A stretch of 64,000 bases of DNA from Isoetes taiwanensis (taxonomy: Eukaryota > Streptophyta > Lycopodiopsida > Isoetales > Isoetaceae): assembly GCA_021234155.1 (NCBI GenBank), contig JAJEKV010000015.1:3444852-3508851 (forward strand), given 5' to 3'. Of the stretch, positions 34,355 to 45,324 are shown in pieces; the first letter of the stretch is position 1; each line of letters opens with the position of its first letter. The translations under genes and the position numbers were made by a program. The notes under the pieces were generated by a model. The model ran no database searches, was not told the DNA's origin, and was given only the letters and a program-made list of their open reading frames with translations.

Positions 34355-35060
34355 CCACATGGATAAGAAAATTCTATCTTGGAATGTGAGAGCATCAAAT
34401 CCTCTCCTAATAAGCGAGCACGCCTCGCCATGGTCGTGGAAGAATCTTAATCCGGATATCTTGTGTTTGCGGGGAGCATAAATGTGCCCGGGCGATATTA
34501 ACATCCTAATGAATATCTTGGGTAATCGGTATGTAGTGCGGTTTGCTACAACGGCGAGGGCGGGGGAGGTATTTTGATTTGTTGGAAAATGGGTGTACAT
34601 GTAACCTTTTCAGCCACAGATAGCCAGGGCCAGTGGGCCGTGATTAAATGGAAGGAGGGGATCCACCTGAGGGGGCTTAGTAAATGTGTATGTTTGAATT
34701 GGGGCCACTCGGAGAGGTTGTTTATGGGCACAAGCTAGCGAAATAAGCTCCAGATCCTTTGGTATGGGTTCTACATGGTTTGTCTGGGTGACTTTAACAT
34801 GGTGGAGCTTCCGGAGGACAAAGGCATGGTATTGGTTCGGATATTGTCTGGGGTTTTTGGCGTGACCAATGACTTAGGCTTGTGCGGGAGTGGGGTTTGA
34901 TGCAAACTTCCCTGGGATCGGAGTTTTACTTGGTGCAATAATTGGTGGGGCATGGTATGGCATACTCTAGGTCGGATAGAGTTTATGGCACTCCAGCGAG
35001 TCTTGGATTATGCTCCGGCCTTCACTAGGGTGAATGTTAAGCCACCTCGCCTCTAATCAC
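34355..35060 (+). pseudogene. LINE-2 AP-type endonuclease remnant
   Basis: The N-terminal endonuclease signature is clear: KILSWNVRASNPL (34363-34401), followed by NPDILCLRGA where NPDILCLQET is expected, so the catalytic Glu region has decayed. Later pieces include a GDFNMVE-like stretch near 34785-34810. Frameshifts are frequent. Confidence 0.6.
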
Positions 35061-35679
35061 ACTCCCGGATCATTCGGCTTCATGACCACCCACCGCGGCC
35101 TCTCGGGCCGGTTTTTTAAGTTTAACACAACCTTTCTTCAGATCGAGTTCCACGATCAGAATTTGTAAGCTCATTTGGCAACAGATATTCCGGTCGGACA
35201 ACGGAATGAGTGCAATGGATTCTGACATTGGCTAGGGTAAAAGCAGTTTGCGAAAGAATGGGGGCTGACAAAAGGCTTTGGCTCCCGCAGTTGGATGCCT
35301 TATATCTGTAAGCTGGAGTCTCTTAGAGGTCTCGATGGCTTGCATGGCGGCGGAGGTGCTTCTGTCGGTCGAGGTTGAGGAGGAGGCCAAGGTGTCGCGA
35401 GCCGAGTCAAAGCGGGTTTGGCGTGGCTGAAGCAATCGACACTTGCTCTAAAGTCTTTTTCGAGCAGCCCCTTGAGAAGAAGTATCACGGCAACCATGGC
35501 GGACATAGTTACACCCTGGGGAGTGTTGTTGCAAAGAACGGATGCTATCAAGGCCTTTGTAGCAGCACTATGAAACATTTTCAAGGCGCCCGCTTCCCTC
35601 CGCGAGTGTTTTCAAGAGCTGGTGCTTTGGCCAAGGTATCGCCAAGAATCTCGACCCTTCAAAGAAACCGAGCTTAGAG

Positions 35680-37130
35680 GAGCCGTTGATGGGGCAGGAG
35701 TTGGGGATGCATGCCGTCTGTTGGCTCCTAATAAATGTCCCGGGTTGGATGGAATACCAATGGAGTTTTTCAAAAGCACTTGGGAATGGGTGGGGACTTC
35801 GGTGAGGTGCGAGGTGTATGTGGATCTTCCGGGGAATAACTTCGATGCATCCTCCATGCGAATCTGTTGTATTTCACTTATACCCAAGTGTAAGCATCAT
35901 AAAACCATCAATGACCTGGAGGCCTATTACTCATTTGTCCGTAGTGTATAAAATCATTGCTAAGGCTTTGGCTGAGAGGCTTAAGCCAAGATTACTAGTT
36001 GAGCCATTAGTGCAGAAAGGTCCCGGTTTTATACCTCGTGAAAAATATTCTTCATAATGTGGCTGCTTTTTTGAGGGAGTACATTGGGCTCGTGGGATGA
36101 GGCAGCCCCTTGTTTTTCTTAAGTGGATTTTGCCAAGGCTTATGACAATGTCACCGGCGCTTCTTGGCGAATATGATCTGAGAGCCTTTGGGTGCGCGGG
36201 CCTAGTTTCGTGGAAAGCGGTTATGAAAGCTGCATTACGTGTCTCATCGGGCGACAAGCAGGTATCCATTAGAGGAAATTTGAGATCTCATTTTATCCCC
36301 ATAAGAATCCTCCAATGGAATGGCTACCCTCTATTAACCCCACTAATGCACACCAACAACTTCATTGTTTTGTTTTTTCCCTATAACTTTTGATCCGCTT
36401 GTCAAAATGTTGCAAGCTTTGTTGCATTAGATGCTTGGGAATGAAAAGATCTTTCCAATGATATATGGTTATGATGTATTTCAATATGATCACATGCATT
36501 AACCTTAAAAAAAAAAAATATGATTTTTTTGCTTATTCCTTAATTATTTATATCGTTTTCTTTAAAAGGGATGAATGGGTTATCACTAGATAGATCTTGT
36601 GAAGACGGCCATTGCTACAAAAGTTTTTGAATGGGAGTTCGGATCAAAAGTTATAATGAAAAATGATACTCTAGAGTTGGTTAGGCATGCCATTTTACAG
36701 TGGCCACATATCTAGGAATTTGGATAGATTCTACCTCTTCTCTTATTGGGTGGAGGGAAGTAAAAGGCTCACCATGGCATTTTAAGATCCCTTAATGGGA
36801 CAAAATGTGATCTCATTTTTCCTCTAATGAGGTGAGACCTCTTCAATCTTCTCTGAAGTGGGCCGAGGCATTGGGGGTGTGGTTAAGGAGTTGGATCACC
36901 ATTCGCAATAGTTTGCGGAAGGAATCTCCAGAGGCTTTTTCGGTGGCAATTGCTAACAATGGTGGAAGGTCTCCGCATGGACGATGGGTCGCAACCGAGG
37001 TTTGGGTCAATTTGCGGATGATACATTCCTCTTTCTTCATGTTTTGAGTCCAAATCATCCAAAATCCAGAATATTTTGGATGCCTTTTCTTTAGCCGGGG
37101 ATGCTTGCTTAACCGGTCGGCGCTTACCAT
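35680..37130 (+). pseudogene. LINE-2 reverse transcriptase, frameshifted and split by a TIR element
   Basis: Blocks in order: LLAPNKCPGLDGIPMEFFKS (35718-35778), CCISLIPKCKHHKTINDLE, VYKIIAKALAERLKPRL (35940-35993), QPLVFLKWILPRLMT with the usual VDFAKAYD decayed, then a 0.56-kb TIR insertion, and finally GQFADDTFLFLHVLSPN, where FADD (37011-37022) is the catalytic motif. Stops and frame changes inactivate it. Confidence 0.75.
36267..36830. mobile_element. small TIR element (MITE-like) inside LINE-2
   Basis: The ends are imperfect inverted repeats of about 45 bp: ATTAGAGGAAATTTGAGATC at the left and, reverse-complemented, ATTAGAGGAAAAATGAGATC at the right. The interior is AT-rich with no ORF, and interrupts the LINE RT between its D and FADD motifs. 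No target duplication could be fixed. Confidence 0.5.
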
Positions 37131-37273
37131 GTGGGTACTCTATTGGTTTAGGAAGCTCTAACTGCTATTAAAACTGTTGCATACCATTTGCTCTGGACAT
37201 TAATGCTTTCGCGGCTATTCCCTCATCTTAAGCGGCATTTTCTTAAGGGGAGGAGAAGGCTCACATGGAAGGT

Positions 37274-37621
37274 GGGATTAAAGCATGTTAGGGTGTCCAA
37301 CAAAAAAGTTTTATTTAGTGACCAAAAAGTACCTAAAAGGGTTACCCGGATGACACCATTCACAATTTTGTTTGGGGAGGTAATATCTCAATAAAAGGTA
37401 CATGGTAGAACTTTTTATATATATTTTAGTCTCCTTAGCATTATCTTTATCTTAACTTTGAATAAATTCATCGTCCTTGACTTTTATCTTGGATATTTGT
37501 TTGCTAGTTTTAATGAAAATAAAAATGTTTAGGAAGCCAACTATTCGGCTTTCGTACCTAGTGTATGTTTGAGGATTTGCGCGGCTATTCCTCATGGTAC
37601 ACCCTTAACATGCTTTTACCC
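37274..37621. mobile_element. MITE copy 1 (GCATGTTAGGGTGT TIR family)
   Basis: A left end TTAAAGCATGTTAGGGTGTCC and a right end GGTACACCCTTAACATGCTTT are inverted repeats. GGAAGGTGG flanks both sides (37268-37276 and 37623-37631), overlapping the left end. The interior matches copy 2 at 52875-53197 (shared blocks include TTTATTTAGTGACCAAAAAG and CTTTTTATATATAT). No ORF. Confidence 0.7.
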
Positions 37622-37639
37622 ACGGAAGGTGGTCAAGGT

Positions 37640-38310
37640 TCTCTTTTCATTGGACCCTAGCAGGTGTATGGTAGCCTCATCGCCCTTTCTCGGGTACCCT
37701 TGGACTCTGCATCTCCCTTGGCCTCTTCCCTACACCCGGTACTCGCCGCCCGATGGATTCTGCGGGGTAACATCCATCCGTGGATTTGTATTGGGAGGGT
37801 CATCCGGGCCGTGGGGAGTTTTTTTAGGAGAGATTTGGCCTTGGCGCGGTGGGACATACGGACTTGGGCGGAATTGCCAATGCTATTCCATTGCGGTTGT
37901 CTTCTCAAGTCAATCGGCGTTTGGGAGTCGCATAGTGGACTTGATGCATCTCGGTTTGTAGCATCGGCTTATGGGCTCCCTAGCGCCGGACCGTTACGCC
38001 TTTGGATAAGTGGTCGTTTAAGCTTCCAGAGAGTAAGTGGCCGCCATGTGGAAGTGGGCGTGGTTTAGAGTACCCTTTTGTGGCGGATCTTGCACCGGTA
38101 GCCTCGGGGTGAATGTCCGAGTCCACAAAATTCAAGCCTCGGTAGCGGAAACATGCCCTTTATGTGGGAAGCGACGTGAGACCATTGAGCACTGCTTTGT
38201 CCTATGCACAGAGGTAGGGGCAGCTTGGTCCTGGGTGAGAGCCCTCTTTGGGACTTCACTATGCAGTAAGAAGATTCTCTTGGGAGTCCTTCCCAGCTAG
38301 TGGGCAAAGG
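37640..38310 (+). pseudogene. LINE-2 C-terminal zf-RVT domain
   Basis: ETCPLCGKRRETIEHCFVLC (38145-38205) matches the zf-RVT zinc-binding pattern C..C....E...H....C found C-terminal to plant LINE RTs. The preceding WSWVR-type and Trp-rich segments fit the same region. The frame ends near 38300, followed by about 300 bp of 3' UTR and the poly(A). Confidence 0.7.
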
Positions 38311-39442
38311 GCCAGCGACAGCGTTTCATTTATCGAGCTTGGCTTTTGTGGCTGATTTGGAAAAGTCGGAGAGCGAAGGTCTTTCAGAATGCAGTGCTTA
38401 GCCCTTTTCGGTTGGTTCCGATCTTGAGGCATAAGTTGTGGCAGGCTTACCAAGTCTCAAGCTTGTCTGGCACAGTAAGCGGGAAATTTGGTCGACATTC
38501 CTACAGATTGTGGATCATGATGGGCGCTTCATTTCTTAGCACCACACTTATCATTGTACTTGATCGCATTCTAGTGGTTTAATATATTCTTATATTCTTC
38601 AAAAAAAAAAAAATTATCTTATGACTTATGATGATTATTTTACCGTATTTGAAGCTTTGAAGCATCATTATCTATTGTTATTATGATGTACTTACCTTCA
38701 TATCAATATAAGTTGACTGCCAAGTTGTTAAATCTATCTTTGATACTTTTTCTTAGCAATTCTCGCCTCAAAATATTTTACATAAAATCCCTGAGTGTTC
38801 CAAAGCACTATTGGCCTACTTGCCATCCATCCTTAGATCATTTGTGAGCTAAAGGCTTTGAAAAAACCAAAAAATACCACATCTAGTTCAAGTTAGAAAA
38901 ATTAGCATTCTGTTCTGATCATTTTTTACTGTATTTTGTCAAATCCAGCCTCAAAAAATACTTCCAAAGTTCCAAGTGAGATTTTGACTGCACGCCTCTC
39001 TTTCTCATCACCATTAGAGTACATTTGCTTTGAAAATTCCCAAAAATATGCTTAGCAACTCCAAATCTCATTTTCTGATCACTGTTTTCACAGTTTGACC
39101 TCTATTGACCAATTTTTGACCCCACTTTGAGATTGAATATCTCTCAAATTTATAGTCTGACTTGGTCAAAGACTTCATCATTGGATTCCCATAACTTTTT
39201 TGAGCAAGTTTGAAGTAGTTGACTCGAAAAATCAATCCATTTTTCGTCATTACAACCATTTGAGTCAAGGCACCATTTTCTAGAAATGGGAAAGATATAA
39301 CACTTTGAGTTTTTGAACTTTTCTCTAAAATTATCTTGCATAGACTGATCACCTCAAGTGATCTGGAGGTAATCCCAATTTGAATGTAAACTCAGATTGG
39401 TTCCTCGTGGTTGACCTTTAAGCCAGGTTTAGGGTCAACATT

Positions 39443-40330
39443 TTGGAGGTTCTACCGAGATCTTCCTGGACTTCAGAACTCGTGGCTCCAAAACAAAAAT
39501 TTCCAGCAGAGCAAGAACCATTAGAGGATGTTGATGCATCAGATCATTGCAGAGAAAGGCCATTGCCCTCAAGTTTTTCAACTAGCTTGCTTCAGAATCT
39601 GCCATATCAATTTGAATTGAATGTTCCTGTTCTCTTACCTACTTTTGATTCTAGTATGAGTGCTAACAACTTTTTGAGAATATTTGAAGATTATTACAGG
39701 GATTATGGTTTTAAAAAAGGGTGCAAGCTTTCAGAATTTGAAAAATGCTTCAAAGAAGAGAGTGAGGCTGGTGCTTGGTTAACTTATGAAAAGTTAATGG
39801 GGATTACTACATGGGATGAGCTTGTTAAGAAGTTCTTAGATAGGTTTGGCAAGTTGGCTGCTCCAAAAGATTTGGTTGATGAGTTGCAAAGCTTTTCTAT
39901 ACATGCAGGGGAAAGTGTGAACCAGTACAAAGAAAGATTTAGTACATTCATGACTAGGTGCCAAAGAGCTCAAGTCATAATTCCAACTCTTTTTCTGGTC
40001 ACTGCTTTCATCAATGGTTTGGAAAGGAGACCAGATATCCAAAGAAAGCTGCTCAAGATCCAAGCTGCTGAAGGTTTCGATTCTATATACAAAGTTTTTG
40101 CCAAAACTACTGACCTTACTCAGATGCTTTCTAATTTACCTGACAAACATCATGTTTCCTACCATAATCATGATCCTTTCTACCCTTATGCCACTGATGC
40201 ACATTTTGACCATCACCCTTCCATTCCAGTTTATGCCATACAGAAGGAAAAGAAGAAATCTAAAGAGGAGGAAGCTAATCTCAAGTTTCAGAGGTCAAGG
40301 CAGATCTATTTAAAGTCACTGAGGCTTTAG
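39443..40330 (+). CDS. gag: Tat-like element Gag (capsid part)
   Basis: The frame is open from the primer binding site, so the true start is uncertain; the ATG at 39656 (MSANNFLRIFED) is one candidate, but the domain may begin upstream. The Retrotrans_gag block is clear: AGAWLTYEKLMGITTWDELV, KKFLDRFGKLAAPKDL, ESVNQYKERFSTFMTRC and LVTAFINGLERRPDIQRKLL. The frame stops at 40328 just before a short gap; nucleocapsid zinc knuckles continue in the next frame at 40444. A frameshift, natural or degenerative, separates them. Confidence 0.8.
   Translation: MEVLPRSSWTSELVAPKQKFPAEQEPLEDVDASDHCRERPLPSSFSTSLLQNLPYQFELNVPVLLPTFDSSMSANNFLRIFEDYYRDYGFKKGCKLSEFEKCFKEESEAGAWLTYEKLMGITTWDELVKKFLDRFGKLAAPKDLVDELQSFSIHAGESVNQYKERFSTFMTRCQRAQVIIPTLFLVTAFINGLERRPDIQRKLLKIQAAEGFDSIYKVFAKTTDLTQMLSNLPDKHHVSYHNHDPFYPYATDAHFDHHPSIPVYAIQKEKKKSKEEEANLKFQRSRQIYLKSLRL
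39444..39461 (+). promoter_or_regulatory. primer binding site, tRNA-Gln-like
   Basis: TGGAGGTTCTACCGAGAT begins three bases after the 5' LTR end (39440). It is complementary to a 3' end TCTCGGTAGAACCTCCA, which fits plant tRNA-Gln from memory of its acceptor stem (5' GGTTCTA). It would prime minus-strand DNA synthesis. Confidence 0.6.
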
Positions 40331-40443
40331 CAGAATTAACCAAACAACTGGTTGAGCTCAAGGCTACAAGAACAGGTAAAACTTATCCTGAATGTATTCA
40401 TTGCAACAGGAACTCCCATCCATCATAAATTTGTTATTGGCAA

Positions 40444-42327
40444 GTGTGTCCCAAATGCAATAGAAAAGGTCACTTTGGAAAGGAATGTCCTATTTGTTCT
40501 TTTTGTAAAGAAATTGGCCATACTGATATCAAGTGTGCTGTTAAGGAATATTTTGCTAAGCAGGAAAAGGAAAAGAGACCAAAGCCCAAACCCCTTGTGA
40601 GATTTGCTGAACCAAGTACTTCTATAAGGTTTATTCAAGCTACAGAAGTTCTCAAGGCTGGAGAGGTTATGGCAGTGCAAACTAGAAGTATGAATGAAGC
40701 CAATGTGCATGCTGAATCAAGTAGACATCCTACTGTCAGGCCTTCATTTTCTTCACCACCTGTAGTGGAATCACCTACTCAAATGATAGCTCCACCCCCA
40801 CAGCAAAGATATGGTAAGAAAGATCAAGACCTTGATGAAGTTGATATTTTGCTCAAAAACTCCAAGGTAAGTGTAGACCTCTTCACCCTGTTAAAAATTG
40901 CACCTAGCTACAGAAAAAGAGTACTTCAGCAAACTGGTGGTGAGAAATTAAATGCTTGTGTAAGTTTTGCTGATGCCACTAACCTTGTTTTAGCACAGAA
41001 TGAAGAAGATCCTGGAGCATTCACGTGTTCAGCTGCTTTAGGAGGATATACTTTCTCAAATGTATTACTTGATGGGGGATCCCCCCTAAATATCATGCCA
41101 TATCACATTATGAAGAAGTGTGGCTTTGAGGTGGACAAGAAGGCTTCTATATTACTAAGATCCTTTTATAATGCCAAGATTACTCCTGTTGGTGTGGTCA
41201 CTAAAGTGCCTGTTAACACAGAAGGCATAACTGTAGCTGCTAACTTTATTGTAGTGGCTTTTGAAGATATAGGGGATGAATCTGACATCTATGATTTACT
41301 TTTAGGGAGGAGATGGCTGGCCACTGTAGATGCTAGGCCAGTCTGGTCTCAAGGGAGATGCACCATCTTTAATGGCTCTCAAACTGCTACAATCTACAAC
41401 CAAGATGGCTCCTATGGCTCCAAAGAGGAGGTAAACTTTGTTAAGGAAATGTTAACTGAAGAATCCTTGGGATCTTACAGGATAAAAAGCACAAGACCAA
41501 AGGATTATAAAATGGTTCCTCTTATTATGGAATGTGCACCCCCCAGCAAACAAGGACCATCAGGATACTTATGGTTTGATGGAGGTATCTCTAAAAAATT
41601 AAATGTTGCATCATCTGCTGCTATTTTGAAAGATTCTTCTCATAGACTCTTAGCTAAAGTAGGAAGAATCTTCCCCCAAGTCACTTCTAATGTAGCAGAA
41701 TATAAGGCTTTGATTGCAGGTCTTCAGGAGGCCAAAGCTATGGATATTGCTAACATCCACATCTATGGTGACTCACAACTAATCTGTAGACAAGTTTCAG
41801 GAGATTATCAAACAAAGAATGCAGATATGGAGCTATTAAAGAATCAAGCAATGGGAGTATTCTCAAGTTTTGCTTCATGGGAGATCACTCATATCCCAAG
41901 AGAAATTTTTTTTGAAGCTGATGCCTTGTGTAGGGAGACTCTCATGTCACATTTAACTGAGGGAGCTATTCCTGAAGATGATCTTGATGCTAGTGAAGTG
42001 AAAGCACTCTGTCCTATTTTAACCATTGATGCACCAGAGGAAAAGGACACTGAAGAGATTGCAATCACAAAAAATGGTAAGACTAGAACTCTGTTTGTTG
42101 GAGATTTGATTGAATATCAAAATAAGGAGAGCATACAAATATTTTTTGAAGAAAGGAAAGATGTATTTGCTTGGGATTATTCTGAGCTCACAGGTATCAA
42201 AACTGAGGTATGCCAATTTGAAATTAAGATCAAAGAAGATTGTAAACCTGTCTTTCAAAAATTGAGGAGAATTAATGCTTCATTGATGGGATTAATCAAA
42301 GATGAATTGGATAAAAGTCGCATTTAA
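40444..42327 (+). CDS. pol: Tat-like element: zinc knuckles, protease and additional RNase H (pol, 5' part)
   Basis: This 627-codon frame has two CCHC knuckles (residues 2-15 and 18-31), a linker, an aspartic-protease region with LLDGGSPLNIM (Asp near residue 210, DGG instead of DTG/DSG), and LLLGRRWL. It then has an RNase H domain (41560-41950) with all four expected acidic residues: WFDGG (Asp 41578-41580), VAEYKAL (Glu 41698-41700), YGDSQL (Asp 41770-41772) and EADALC (Asp 41920-41922). It ends with the start of RT (AWDYSELTGI, then FQKLRRINASLMGLIKDELD), where the TIR element at 42315 breaks the frame. The RNase H resembles the additional (archaeal/plant-type) RNase H known from Tat elements; its place before the RT is notable. 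Confidence 0.8.
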   Translation: MCPKCNRKGHFGKECPICSFCKEIGHTDIKCAVKEYFAKQEKEKRPKPKPLVRFAEPSTSIRFIQATEVLKAGEVMAVQTRSMNEANVHAESSRHPTVRPSFSSPPVVESPTQMIAPPPQQRYGKKDQDLDEVDILLKNSKVSVDLFTLLKIAPSYRKRVLQQTGGEKLNACVSFADATNLVLAQNEEDPGAFTCSAALGGYTFSNVLLDGGSPLNIMPYHIMKKCGFEVDKKASILLRSFYNAKITPVGVVTKVPVNTEGITVAANFIVVAFEDIGDESDIYDLLLGRRWLATVDARPVWSQGRCTIFNGSQTATIYNQDGSYGSKEEVNFVKEMLTEESLGSYRIKSTRPKDYKMVPLIMECAPPSKQGPSGYLWFDGGISKKLNVASSAAILKDSSHRLLAKVGRIFPQVTSNVAEYKALIAGLQEAKAMDIANIHIYGDSQLICRQVSGDYQTKNADMELLKNQAMGVFSSFASWEITHIPREIFFEADALCRETLMSHLTEGAIPEDDLDASEVKALCPILTIDAPEEKDTEEIAITKNGKTRTLFVGDLIEYQNKESIQIFFEERKDVFAWDYSELTGIKTEVCQFEIKIKEDCKPVFQKLRRINASLMGLIKDELDKSRI

Positions 42328-42389
42328 TTAAAGTGGGTCAAATCTCGCAATTTGGGACTCGGACTGAAAATGGGACTCATACACAAAAA

Positions 42390-42755
42390 AAAAGAGGGGA
42401 GGCAGAGGGGGCACACCTTGATAAGGAGAAGGGTAGGAGGAGAAAGAGGGAGGAGCCACACGTTGGAAGAAGGAGCAAAAGGGCAAAGGGAGGAGAGGAT
42501 AAGTTGGCGGGAGGGAGAGGGAGAGCAAAAAGGGCAAAGGAGGAGAGGGAGGGATAAGTTGGAAGAAGGGAGAGGGCAAAGAGGGCAAAAGAGCAAAGGG
42601 GAGAGCAAAGGACGAACGGGAGGGGCAAAGGGAGGAACCCGAGGGGCAAAGGGGAGGGGCAAAGGGAGTAGGGAGGGAGGGGAGGGGAGGGAGAGCAAAG
42701 AGGGCAAAAAAAAGGGAGGAAAAAGGGGAGGAGGAAAGGAGGGCAAGAGGCCCCC
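42390..42755 (+). repeat. purine-only tract (GGGAGAGGGCAAAG-type repeat)
   Basis: About 360 bp made almost only of A and G on the plus strand, with irregular repeats of GGGAGAGGGCAAAG and GAGGGGCAAAGGG. The open frames over it on either strand are composition artefacts. Confidence 0.9.
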
Positions 42756-43099
42756 CCCAAAAAATAAAATAAAAAGTATTAATTATTAATATATAATCAA
42801 TAATTAATTAAGCTAATTAGATTAATTAAGCTAATTAATTAATCAAATATAAATTAAATTAAATCAATACTCCATTTAAAACCTTTCTCGACCCACTAGT
42901 CGAGAAGGCAATTTAATTCCAGCACAAAAAATGCACCAAGATGAGGAATTTCAAACACACAAAAAAAAAAAAACTTAAATGAAGGGATGGGTGTGAGACA
43001 TCCGAGGAATTTCAAACACAAAAAAAAAACTTAAAATGAAGGGATGGGCGTGAGACATCCCTTCATCTGCATATGTGCATCTCCTGCTCTTGCTTGGAC

Positions 43100-43980
43100 T
43101 CTGACGCATTTTCCCAACCGCATGCCATCGCCGGACCTCGCCGGAGGGCGCCTAGGCAATGTGGAGATGACATTCCATTGCTATCGGAAGCAGTCAGACG
43201 ACGCCTTCGTTCTTGGATCACAAATGGCCAAGAACAAGCTCAATAGGCAGGATATGTTAAATCTGATCAAAGGAGCGGGCATCGACCTGCAGGCCTTATG
43301 CAAGAAAGAAGGGGAGGTCTACGCTCAACCCAGCAAGATGTTTTTAACTGGCGTTGTGGAAAAATACCGCCTAGCAGGCAATCCAAGCCCCCAAAAAGAT
43401 GGGGGCATCAGATCTTTCCCCTTTCTCAGATCTTTCTCAGATCTTTCCCGCATATCTTCCCCTTTCTTCTCCGTTTCTTCCTTCGATCTTTCTTCTCTGA
43501 TCCGACCTGGGGCGTTTCTAAGCTGATTCGACCTGAAAGCTGATAGGAAGCCGAAAGCTGGAAGGAAGCAGGAAGCTGATAGGAAGCCAGCATATGATAG
43601 GGCCGATCCTGCATCTGGCTCCGCATCTTGAAAAGAAATGGTCTTGCAACAGGTCTTGCTTAGGAAGGTTGTGTATGTAGATGATGAATCGTTTGTCAAA
43701 GCAAAGGGGGTTGCAAATCAAGCTCGGATTGCCATGGTTTGGCCAGGATCCTCACTCTTCTGCACTTTTATGTTCTTATTGAATTTAGAGAGATGCAGGC
43801 TCAAGAAAGAAGAATCAAGGCCTTGGAAAAGGAGGTAGATGCTGCAGTTAGTGCTGCTAGGCAAGCTCAAGCTGAGAAGAAACAGGCTGAAGCTGCACAA
43901 CGTCTTGCAGAAGCTAAATATCGGGAAATCATTGGCGAACTTGAAAACACTAGCCGTAAGTTCGGAAGCATCTGACAGAT
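43100..43980 (+). pseudogene. host-gene-like fragments carried by the TIR transposon
   Basis: Three coding-like pieces lie close together: FHCYRKQSDDAFVLGSQMAK followed by KGAGIDLQALCKKEGEVYAQ (43170-43380), RKVVYVDDESFVKAKGVANQ (43660-43715), and a coiled coil, MQAQERRIKALEKEVDAAVS through KQAEAAQRLAEAKYREIIGE (43795-43955). They are separated by T/C-rich and intron-like sequence, and the coiled coil ends at a possible donor (CCGTAAGTT at 43955). The pattern suggests captured exons from one or more host genes, as in Pack-type transposons. I cannot name the parents. Confidence 0.45.
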
Positions 43981-45129
43981 CGAGCTCCTAGAACCGGAAA
44001 CGTGGTCTTTTGATGCCATGTCTCCGCCCTCTTTATTAGTTTTGTAGCCTCGTTTGTATATATATTGGGGCGGAGCCTTGGGAGCCGGATATGGCGGATT
44101 TGAACCAGCGCCTTGAGCATCCACTTCGGATAATAATTCCTGGCAAATGGTAGCAAGTAGCAGCGGCAAAGGAGAACACGAAATGGTTCTTGAATAGCTC
44201 CGCTTCCATGCCATAGCAGGTTCTTGAGAGTTCGCCATAGCCAGCCACCAGGAAGTGTACCAAATTTCTTCTTCTCAAAAAGGTACGTACCAAATTTTAA
44301 ATTTTAAACATGGGCAGAAGAAAAATGGCGGATAAAAAAAAAAAGCGGGTTAAAAAAATACTTTAAAAACTAGTATAAAATTAACGTTGCCATTGGGGTT
44401 CATCACCCTTTGTTACACAAATTATTTTTGCACACGTGCATTTTGAGTTGTTTCTTAGTTTAATATTTGGTTTAATATTTAGTTTAATATTTGTTTCTTA
44501 GTTGTTTTTTGAGTTGTTTCTACTTTAATATTTGCATTCTTCGATATTTGCATTCTTCAACATGTGAAATATTTAAGTTGGTTTTCAAGTTGGTCACATT
44601 CTCCCACTAGCATTTGTGGCCCATGGCTTATGGAATTTATTATTTTTTACATGTGCATTGTCGAGTTGTTTTCTAGTTGCTCATGTTCTCCCATTTTTAA
44701 TTCAATATTTGATGTCAAGTTGTTTTCTAGTGGCTCACTTTCTCCCTTGTTGATTAAATATTTGCATTTCACGATTTAGAGGTCTAGTCATTTCTTTTGC
44801 CCTTTCCACAATTTGATGCATCAATTTGATGTTATCTAAAATTAATGTTATATATATATATAATTTGATATATATATTTATATATATATATTTATATATA
44901 TATATATATATATATATCTTTTTTACACCCTTTTCTTTTTTTATGTGTGGAGGTGCTTCTACATATTCCATCACTTAAGGGCCACTGTGGGGGATCGGAG
45001 CCACCGACGACCGACCAAATGATATAGTTTGAACATTTAGGACATTGTCCTAAATCTCTTTTTTTCAAAGGTATGTACAAAATCCCCTCACCCTCTTTTT
45101 TAAATTTCAAATTAGTATGATATGGTTTA

Positions 45130-45300
45130 TTGTTTTTCTCACAGCACATTAGTATTTAGCACACATTAGTGTTTAACAATTGTTTTTATAAGTATTAGCA
45201 CACATTAGCATTTTTATACTAGCACACGTTAATTAGCACACATTAGTACTTTATACTACCAAAATTTCATAATACACGCATTAGCATACTAGCACACGGT
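45130..45300 (+). repeat. cluster of TTAGCACACATTAG motifs
   Basis: The motif AGCACACATTAG or AGCACACGTTA occurs at least six times in 170 bp at irregular spacing. It lies inside the TIR element towards its right end, where subterminal transposase-binding repeats would be expected. Confidence 0.6.
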
Positions 45301-45324
45301 CCTTCTGATCCCTAAACCCTGTTT

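Larger units (their letters stand above)
32756..38610 (+). mobile_element. LINE-2: L1-like retrotransposon with poly(A) and 15-bp target duplication
   Basis: The target duplication AAATTATCTTATGAC is present at 32741-32755 and 38611-38625, and the element ends in A-rich sequence just before the second copy. The order is ORF1 (DUF4283-like), AP-type endonuclease, RT, and zf-RVT zinc-binding domain, which is characteristic of plant L1 elements. All ORFs are broken by frameshifts, and two small TIR elements are inserted in it (36267-36830 and about 37274-37621). Length including insertions is about 5.85 kb, so the copy is close to full length. Confidence 0.9.
26664..39440 (+). repeat. 5' LTR of the Tat-like element, split by two LINEs
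   Basis: LTR sequence occupies 26664-27263, 32276-32755 and 38626-39440 (about 1.9 kb in total). All three pieces align collinearly with the 3' LTR at 49808-51684 with only scattered substitutions and small indels by eye. The first gap is filled by LINE-1. The second is filled by LINE-2, which duplicated the 15-bp target AAATTATCTTATGAC. Confidence 0.9.

Noticed and set aside
42324-42760. Pro/Leu-rich and Lys/Glu-rich open frames on both strands
   Set aside because: They are by-products of the purine-only tract and have no start context or domain.
44735-45149. Tyr/Ile-rich minus-strand frames
   Set aside because: They translate the TA microsatellite at 44849-44920.
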